From Lactuca virosa (taxonomy: Eukaryota > Streptophyta > Magnoliopsida > Asterales > Asteraceae), in contig CAKMRJ010005412.1 of assembly GCA_928212115.1 (NCBI GenBank), forward strand, positions 249,808,147-249,872,146: a stretch of DNA of 64,000 nt, in the 5' to 3' direction. Of the stretch, positions 57,071 to 64,000 are shown piece after piece. Under the pieces are notes generated by a model. The model saw only the letters and a program-made list of their open reading frames with translations, ran no database searches and had not been told where the DNA came from. Position 1 is the stretch's first letter. Each line of letters starts with the position of its first letter. The translations under genes were made by a program, and so were the position numbers.

Positions 57071-58177
57071 ATCAGTTGTGTACTATCTGCGGACTTTTCC
57101 ACTTATCCCCTACTGACCCGAGAGTTTTTAGCTACCCTGAGTGAGGTAAATCATGAGGGGAACTTAGCTTTTCGCATTTTTAGCACCACTCAGACTATTC
57201 ACGTAGATCAGTTGTGTACTATCTTCCATACCCCCATCACCAGTTTATTCCAGCCCACCCCCGCTTTTGACGTACGCGAGTTTTGGTACTCCATCACTGG
57301 TTTGGCGTCTTATGATTCAGCCCAATCCGTACAGACTAGTATCGTGCACCCGGTTCTCAAAATTGCATTGAAAATTATATGCAATATCATTTATGTACAG
57401 CTTGAGACTACCAAAGCCGGCAAAGCCAAGCTTTTCCTTTTGTGGTGCATGATCACCGGGTCGCATCGCCCGCATTTTGGTGATATTATCATCAAACGAT
57501 TCCATAAAGTCATAGCCCTTCGCACCGGCGGTGCAATTCGTTGTGGTGGTCTGATTTCTGTCATTGCTCGCGCCCTCGTGCCGCAATCTCCTCCGGGGTA
57601 CACCTTCTTTGCAGGTGATTCTTTCCGTTTGACCCTGCAGACCCTTCGGGCTATGCACATGCTTCGTACTGCCCCAGGTGGGTATATTTGGATGCAGGGT
57701 CGCTCCATTTACTTCAAGGTCACTGGCCCTGATGACATCGCCCTCGCTGAACCCATTAGCGACACTGTGTGGATTCATCTGTCGAACCTTGCACCACCGC
57801 TTCGCCCACGTAGGGCACAGCAGGACCGTCAGCCACAGTCTGATCGACCATCTTCGTCCACTCAGCACCCAGACTACACGGACGCCACACCTATTTCCTT
57901 TAGCCAACATGATCCCATGCAAACTGACTTTCAGGATCAGCCCCCACCCACCCAGCCATCTCACCCTCACCCCAACTCTCCCTTCACTTACCAGCATTAT
58001 CTTGACCTCCATGGGGATATTGCTTCCCTTCAGCAGACGATGACTGGTCTTCGCCTCGACTATCAGCAATATAGCACTCAGCTTACCGACTATCGTGACG
58101 AGCTTTTAGGTCTGCGCGACGATTTCGACGATTTCCGCGACAAATTCTTCCGTCGCTATGCTCCCCTGTTCGAGTAG
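57071..58177 (+). pseudogene. Athila-type ORF1-like protein
   Basis: The frame is open from 57071 with no ATG at its start; the first in-frame candidate near 57212 is TTG, so the N-terminus is lost. The central part (KAKLFLLWCMITGSHRPHFG, AIRCGGLISVIARAL) resembles the plant Athila ORF-1 family, whose gag-like role is not firmly established. A proline/glutamine-rich segment follows, and then a probable coiled coil (IASLQQTMTGLRLDYQQYST onward). Upstream, a 48-bp stretch (57040-57087) is duplicated at 57177-57224. The family call is from recall. Confidence 0.55.
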
Positions 58178-59603
58178 TCGTCTTCCACTCCTCCCTAAGC
58201 ATTGAGGACAATGCTTAATTTTAAGCTTGGGGAGGGGATTTCCTACCTTTTTGTAAAAAGTTTTTATTTTGTCATTTTTATATAAAAAAAAAAGAAAAAA
58301 TTTAAAAAGTTAAAAAAAAAATCCAAAAAGATTTTTCATTTATGTTTCTTTTAGTTATCATTTTATTTCTTCCTAGTTTTTCTAAAATATTTTCATTTTG
58401 TTGCATTTTGCATTTGCATAAAAAAAATTTACTAGATGATGACACTCTTTACATACGATAGCTCCATGAAGTGGGATATTGAGAATTGAAAATGAAAAAA
58501 ATCTGAAGCGACTTGATTGTTATTGGAAGTGTAGAATCAGCTGTCATAACCAGGGGACCCAAGACACCGTGATTCGAGACCCCGGCCTTAGATAATAATA
58601 AAAAAATAGCGTACTGAAACGTTTTTTGGGCGGTAATAACAGCTCTAGGATGATTTGCTTATTAATGTTTAAAAAGAATCTTTATCGGCAACTCTGAACC
58701 CACATAACATGGCCCTATTTGTTGACACGCGTTACCCCCGCGGTAACAGAGAGCTTAAGTATCAGATCCACACAGTCAAAATGAAGAAAGGGTACAACGT
58801 TATATCTAGTACCCAAATCAAAGAATTTCAAGCGCTCAATTGAAGAAACTTCAAGAAATTCCAAAAAAAAAAAGAGAGATTGAAGAAATCAAGCTCAAAA
58901 CGAAGTATAAATCAAAGTTCAATCAAGTTAGAAGTCGTTCCAAAGTTACGTCTGGCGAATAAAGAACTGTGTGATATGATACTTGTGGCTCTCGAAAAAG
59001 TGAAAGCATAGAGCTCGGGCTCCTACGGGGGTTTGCCCTTGCTGCATCGGCGAAAGCTGATTTGGTCGTGCGGGTTCTTAAGGACGCGTCAATTCTGATT
59101 CTTGGCCATCTAGTGTTAAGGACATGAGATCCAGACTATGTTATTTTCGCTCATAAAGCTAATTAAGGTGCAAAGTTTAAATAAAACTAGAGTTGGATTA
59201 TTGTGTTACACCGTTTTGTGGTCTTCCTTACTTTGGGAATCTGTGATACATGAAAGGTAGCAGGATAGTTGCTTTGCTATTAGTGATTGGAGCCCATTAT
59301 CGATGTAAAGTCTAATCGTAAAAGAAAAAAATATAAAATATAAAAGTAAAAAAAAAAAAGAGAAGCATGTTTCATTTTAGTTGTTCGTTTTTCATTTGCA
59401 TATTATGTTAGTTCATTGTTCATTTTCTTTATCTTTGCATGCATATTTTGTGTTTAGCTTTGGTAATTCTCATTATTTAGGTTTTCATCTTCAAGTTGAC
59501 GTGTGTCTAGGTTATTCCTTTGTTGCCCTTAGCCTCAATTCCGTTTCCAAAGTTATAGTTTCCTTACTCGACGGAAAGTAAGGTCTAAGCTTGGGAAGGT
59601 TTG
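58178..59603 (+). other. non-coding interior of the Athila-like insert
   Basis: AT-rich sequence with several A runs. TAAGCTTGGGGAGGGGA (58223-58239) is a second PPT-like stretch soon after the ORF. No protease, RT or integrase motif is seen in any frame. Confidence 0.6.
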
Positions 59604-61211
59604 TTAGATGCATTTTATATGCATCTTTTAGCACAATTTCCTACGTATTTCATTATAAAAAGCTAATTAATTCCCGATTATTATTATGTATTTCGTGTTT
59701 CATGATTATTTTGAAGAATACCCATACTGCTCACGTTTGTTATGACTTTTCAGGGCCATTTGGAGCACATGGATGATTTCGCAAGTTCGGGATGCGTTTG
59801 TGGATGCTTTGGAGCTTAAATGGAGTCTAGACCAAGGAGGGATGCCAGGAAATGATCAAGAACTGCTTAGAAGGAGGAACGACGATCAAAAAAGCCAAAA
59901 AAAAGTAACATGCGATCGCATCTTGTCTCCTTGCGATCGCAGGTATGCCTTTGCGATCTCAGGTTGGATCGCAGGTTGCCTTCGAGGTTTTGTCGAGCCA
60001 AAAAATTCATCAGCTGAGGAAAAAAGAAACTTGTGATGGCAGGTTGTTCCTTTGCGATTGCATGTTGCTCAATTTGCGTCGAAATGGCAACGTACTTCAT
60101 TAAAAATATCTTGTGACACGTTTTGGGTGATACATGCGATCGCAGGTATGCCCTTTGCGATCGCATGTACGGCGTTTTGACAACTAGACGTATAAATATA
60201 GCCTGATACTCTTCCAGTAACCCTAATTTTTTATTCCTGGCGATTCAGAGGCGATTTTCAGAGGTTTTCAAGTGAAGAACGCAGATCTAAAGGAGACGAT
60301 TCGATTTCTATTCGTAGTTTAGTAAGATTTATCGTTTAGATTCTATTTCCACTGTTTGTAATCCGTTTTTAACCATGTCAGGCTAAAAACTCAGATTTCA
60401 GTTTCGCAAGACGTAACCTTTTCGTATGATTAATCATTAGGCACTATGTTTGACTATGATTACTGTTTAGTTTGATCAATTCTGTGTTAAATTGAGTGTT
60501 TGATTTTGATTTCAGTTTCTGTTGGCCACTTAAATTGTTTGTGAATCATTCTAGTCATCTAATTGTTTAGATCCGTAACTGTCTAGATTAATTAGTAAAA
60601 AGTGACATATATTGGATTAATTCTAAGATTAGGGTTAAGTCTAATATGAAATGATCAAACAAGTTTTAACGCCTCCAAGCTTATGAGAGGTATTAAACTT
60701 TACTGGGAATTACACTGTGTCTAATGCAACTTTTCTTTGTTAATCAAGAGCTTGTTTGATTAATTTAGTAAAAGGTCAGGTTTAAATCAAAGAACTTATT
60801 TTGATTAAATGATTTTTGTAACAAAGGTCATTAGAGCTTGTTAATGAACTTTAGTACCAGTTTAAACAAGTGCATAGTCAAATATTGTGTTGAAGGTTAA
60901 TTATATGATTAGGGGAGTCACCGCGAAACTGGAATTGCTTTCTCTTATTTGAATTTTCATCACTTTAAATTTAGTCATTTTCTTGTCGTTATCAGTTGCT
61001 GTTAGTTTAATTTTCAGAAATAACCCCCCCCCCCTTTTTTGTTTATTGCATTCATCAAGAATCAGTTCACACCTTACGCAAAGAGGTGTACACGTTAGGA
61101 CGTGTCCCTGAGGATTCGACCCTGCTTACATGTACTACCTGTTAGTGCAATAAAGCAGTTTATCTTATATTTTTATTTGTTTAAATCGTGTACGACAGTG
61201 GTCTTAACAGT
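59604..61211 (+). repeat. putative 3' LTR of the Athila-like insert
   Basis: TGTTA start and TAACA end, about 1.6 kb. It has short repeated TGCGATCGCAGGT palindromic units (59910-60170), TATAAATATA near 60193, and a C11T6 run at 61024. Frames at 59381-60166 look non-coding. A second LTR for comparison is absent, so boundaries are inferred from the terminal sequences and the preceding purine run. Confidence 0.5.
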
Positions 61212-63017
61212 GATGCAATGGGAGGTTCCGAAATCTCCCTCGGATATCAGGAGTTTTCTCGGTTTGGCAAGGCAGAGATTTATTCAGGATTTCTCCAAGA
61301 TTGTATTACCCCTCACTCGTCTGACCAGGAAGGGGGTGGATTTTCGGTGGGGCCCTAAGCAACAGTCGGCATTTGAGACCCTTCGGCAGAGACTTTGCGA
61401 GGCCCCGGTTTTGACCCTCCCGGAGGGAGTTGAGGATTTTGTGGTTTTCTGTGATGCATCCATCACCGGTTTGGGAGTAGTCCTCATGCAGAGATGACGG
61501 GTGATAGATTGTGCTTCGCGGCATTTGAAGCCGCATGAGACGAGATATCCCACACATGATCTTGAGTTGGGGCGGTGGTTTTCGCCCTCAAGATTTGGAG
61601 ACATTACATTTATGGGGTCCGTTGTACCATCTACACGGACCATAAGATTTTCAGGCATATTATGGATCAGCCTAACCTGAACATGAGGCATCATAGGTGG
61701 ATGGACGTAGTCAAGGATTATGACTGCGAGATCCTTTACCATCTGGGTAAAGCGAATGTGGTGGCGGATGCCTTAAGCTGCAAGTCGGATGGATCTTCAG
61801 TTCCGGTGGCATGTATGAGGATCTCTGTAGATTCATCGCTTGTGGGTTTGGTTAGGGACGCTTAGACTGAGGGGGTTCGAGAGAAGAATTGGAAAATTGA
61901 GAGGATCAAGGGTGAGATTACCATATTCGTTCCGGATAGTCGTGGTTTGTTGACCCGTTGTGGTCAGGTATAGGTTCCTGTGTCTGGCGGGGTCAGACAG
62001 ATCTTGCTGGAGGAGGCTCACAAGTCTCTTTTTTTATCCATCGGGGGGCCACCAAGATGTATCAGGATCTGAGATTGAGTTATTGGTGGCCGTGCATGAA
62101 GAGGGAGATCAGTCTGGTACGTCGAGAGGTGCTTGACCTATAGGATGGTCAACGCCGAGCATCAGAGGCTGCATGGCAAGCTGCAGCCTCTGGAGGTTCC
62201 CATATGGAAATGGGAGCAGGTTTCGATGGATTTCATCACCAAGTTGCCGAAGACGGCAAGGGGTTTTGATGCTATTTGGGTCATCGTGAATCGATTGACC
62301 AAGAGTGCCCACTTTCTGGCAATTCAGGAGAGCTCGTCGGCCGAGAAGTTGGTCGATGTGTATATTCGTGAGATCGTTGCTCGCCATGGGGTTCCAGTCT
62401 CTATTGTTTCAGACAGTGATGTTCGGTTCACCTCCCGATTTTGGCAGAAGTTTCATGAGGAACTGGGCACGAGGCTGCATTTCAGCACAACTTATCATCC
62501 ACAGACCGACGGCCAGAGTGAGCGGACCATTTAGATTCTCGAGGATATGATGCGAGCATGCATTATTGATTTTGGTGGGCACTGGGACTCCTGCCTACCT
62601 CTTGCAGAGTTCTCCTACAACAACAATTTCCACTCCAGAATTGGTGCTCCGCCTTTTGCGCTTTTGTATGGGCAGAGATGTCGCACCCCAGTCTGTTGGG
62701 GCGAGGTTGGTCACAGGGTCATGGGTTGGACCGTGGTGGTCCTGCAGACTACAAAGATGATTCAGCAGATCAGACAGAGGTTGCAGGGTGCTCAAAGTCG
62801 GCATAAGAGTTATGCCAACTGACGCCGATCTGAGCTGGAGTTTTAGGTTGGTGACATGGTGTTGCTGAAGCTCTCACCATGGAAAGGTGTGATTCGCTTC
62901 AGGAAGAGGGGGAAGTTGGGCCCCCGATATATTAGACCATTCCGGATTATTTCCAGGGTTGGCAAGGTTACTTATAGATTGGATCTTCCGGAGGAGCTCA
63001 GTCACCGATTGGCGCAT
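61212..63017 (+). pseudogene. RNase H and integrase of element F
   Basis: It resumes with VMQWEVPKSPSDIRSFLGLA and QDFSKIVLPLTRLTRKG (the end of RT). RNase H has FCDASITGLGVVL, a frameshifted YTDHK and VVADALS. Integrase shows the acidic positions SMDFITKLP, SDSDVRFTSRFW and HPQTDGQSERTI, then EFSYNNNFHSRIGAPPFALLYG and the C-terminal LSPWKGVIRFRKRGKLGPRYI. Frameshifts and stops (near 61497, 61865, 62140 and 62534) disable it. It ends at RLAH-stop (63018) with no chromodomain or 3' LTR. Confidence 0.92.
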
Positions 63018-63840
63018 TAACAATCTATCCCACAGACTGTTTCTACCAGTAACATCGCACCTACTCTTGAAAGGTGCTACGCAATGCTCGATGATCTCCC
63101 CGCTAGAGACCAAGCAACTCCAAATACCCTGAATCTCAGATAAAATCTTCAGAAACTTCTCATCACGACTGCCTCTGGTCATTCAGAATCTCATACCATC
63201 CCATTACCGGACATCTCAACTGCCCAAAAATAAGCCCGACTCTTAGTCTGGAAATAATGAACTATCATACTCCTCATCCTCGACTCCTCAACCAACGTTC
63301 CATCACGTGAATTATAATAAGAGTGGAGACCTCATTACCATACTCGATACTCATCATAGACAATAAGAGCCACCACCCGATATACTCCTCTTGATCGTTC
63401 GATGCTGCAGCTAATACATGCCCTACTATACTAAAATAGGGTGTATCCTTGTCCTTGACCATCTCAGTCCCCACTGACAACCTGATCATGCTATATCATT
63501 ATCTCGCGGCAGACATACTGCCCAAATACTCTGGTGGAAGATCGCCATCAATACGGAAATAGCACAACTCTGGTCACAGAAAGTGACATCTACTCTGTCG
63601 GTCGATTGCTCAACTCAGACCGTACTCCTCCATAGATCACCATTCTCTACTCATCCCTGAGGCTTGCGACTCCAACTGGCATCTTACCAAACATCCCTCG
63701 GAAACTAACTCGATTTCCCTCTCAAGTTATGCTCCATCGAAACTCATTCAACATGGCACTCTGGCCCCACACTCTTTCACGTCTGATCTCAGTCTGACCT
63801 ACCACATCAGAATAACTGGTAAACCAGAAGCACTAACCGT
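63018..63840. other. unassigned sequence right of element F
   Basis: Similarity to gypsy pol stops abruptly at 63018. Frames on minus (62874-63182, 63274-63489) show no motif I recognise. Context suggests leader or LTR sequence of another minus-strand element, but I see no primer site or LTR end. Confidence 0.35.
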
Positions 63841-64000
63841 CACGAGTCTTGGTACTCAAACCATGTTATCTCCTCTTAATCTGCTATGAATCATGGTACC
63901 CGAACCATGTTCTATTTTCTCAATCCGCTACGAATCATGGTACTCGAACCATGACATCACTTCTCAATCTGCTACAAAACATGGTACTCGAACCATGACA
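63841..64000. repeat. tandem repeat with CATGGTACTCGAACCATG hairpins
   Basis: Three to four units of about 44 bp run off the window edge, each holding CATGGTactcgaACCATG or a close variant (6-bp arms). It resembles the hairpin arrays in the LTRs at 11660-11870 and 22680-23010. Confidence 0.8.

Larger units (their letters stand above)
56711..61211 (+). mobile_element. Athila-ORF1-like LTR element remnant inside element F
   Basis: The insert carries an Athila-like ORF1 (57071-58177), a long AT-rich non-coding region, a PPT-like TAAGCTTGGGAAGG (59585-59600) and a putative 3' LTR from about 59604 (TGTTAGATGC) to 61211 (TCTTAACA). That LTR has TATAAATATA near 60193. No 5' LTR or primer site was found. 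About 170 codons of host RT are missing between the flanks, so insertion was accompanied or followed by deletion. Confidence 0.6.

Noticed and set aside
57317..58069. Minus-strand 250-codon frame opposite the Athila-like ORF
   Set aside because: It is a shadow; the plus frame has the recognisable family segments and codon pattern.
62874..63489. Minus-strand frames right of element F as genes
   Set aside because: One overlaps integrase of F in antisense and neither shows a known motif.

Overview
This window looks like plant genomic DNA made almost entirely of nested LTR retrotransposons. I see no host gene, tRNA, rRNA or CRISPR array. The LTR style (TGTAACA...TGTTACA gypsy LTRs carrying a GGGTCGAAGGCACCAATG box, and tRNA-Met type primer sites) suggests an Asteraceae genome, perhaps lettuce. 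That is inference from recall and was not searched.

Layout, left to right. (1) A minus-strand copia-like element enters from the left, with its 5' LTR at 11-755. It sits inside a plus-strand gypsy LTR (756-1308), which cuts the reverse transcriptase of minus-strand gypsy element A (1309-13275). (2) A young, non-coding copia-like element N (2612-10068, TSD CAGTG) sits at A's gag/protease boundary. (3) A itself sits in the 5' LTR of gag-only gypsy element B (13276-about 18800). (4) An unclassified element K (about 18800-31325) carries a hAT-like insertion (19229-19795) and the complete gag-only gypsy element C (20300-28934, TSD GCATC). K's 3' LTR is followed by only 16 bases and then a second related LTR (31342-34072), which holds solo LTR J (TSD GGGAC). 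(5) A decayed minus-strand copia H (34073-38804) is split by solo LTR I (TSD AATAG). (6) LTR G (minus) and LTR E (plus) follow. E contains D, a complete gag-only element with an intact gag (40475-51152, TSD AAGAA). E then abuts gypsy element F (51943-63017), whose RT core is replaced by an Athila-ORF1-like element. (7) 63018-64000 is unassigned and ends in a tandem repeat.

Working together: elements A, B, C and F share one gag/leader plan. B, C, D and N lack usable pol and, if mobile, must be moved in trans. The most unusual content is RNA-like structure. Stem-loops with conserved apical loops on divergent but still paired arms recur in N, in the leaders of A/B/C/F, and in the LTRs and leaders of B, C and D. 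A kissing-loop-like palindrome lies about 120 bases before gag in four elements. A GT-AG intron appears to separate gag and protease in A and F, and an intron-like signature recurs within most gypsy LTRs. All comparisons were made by eye.
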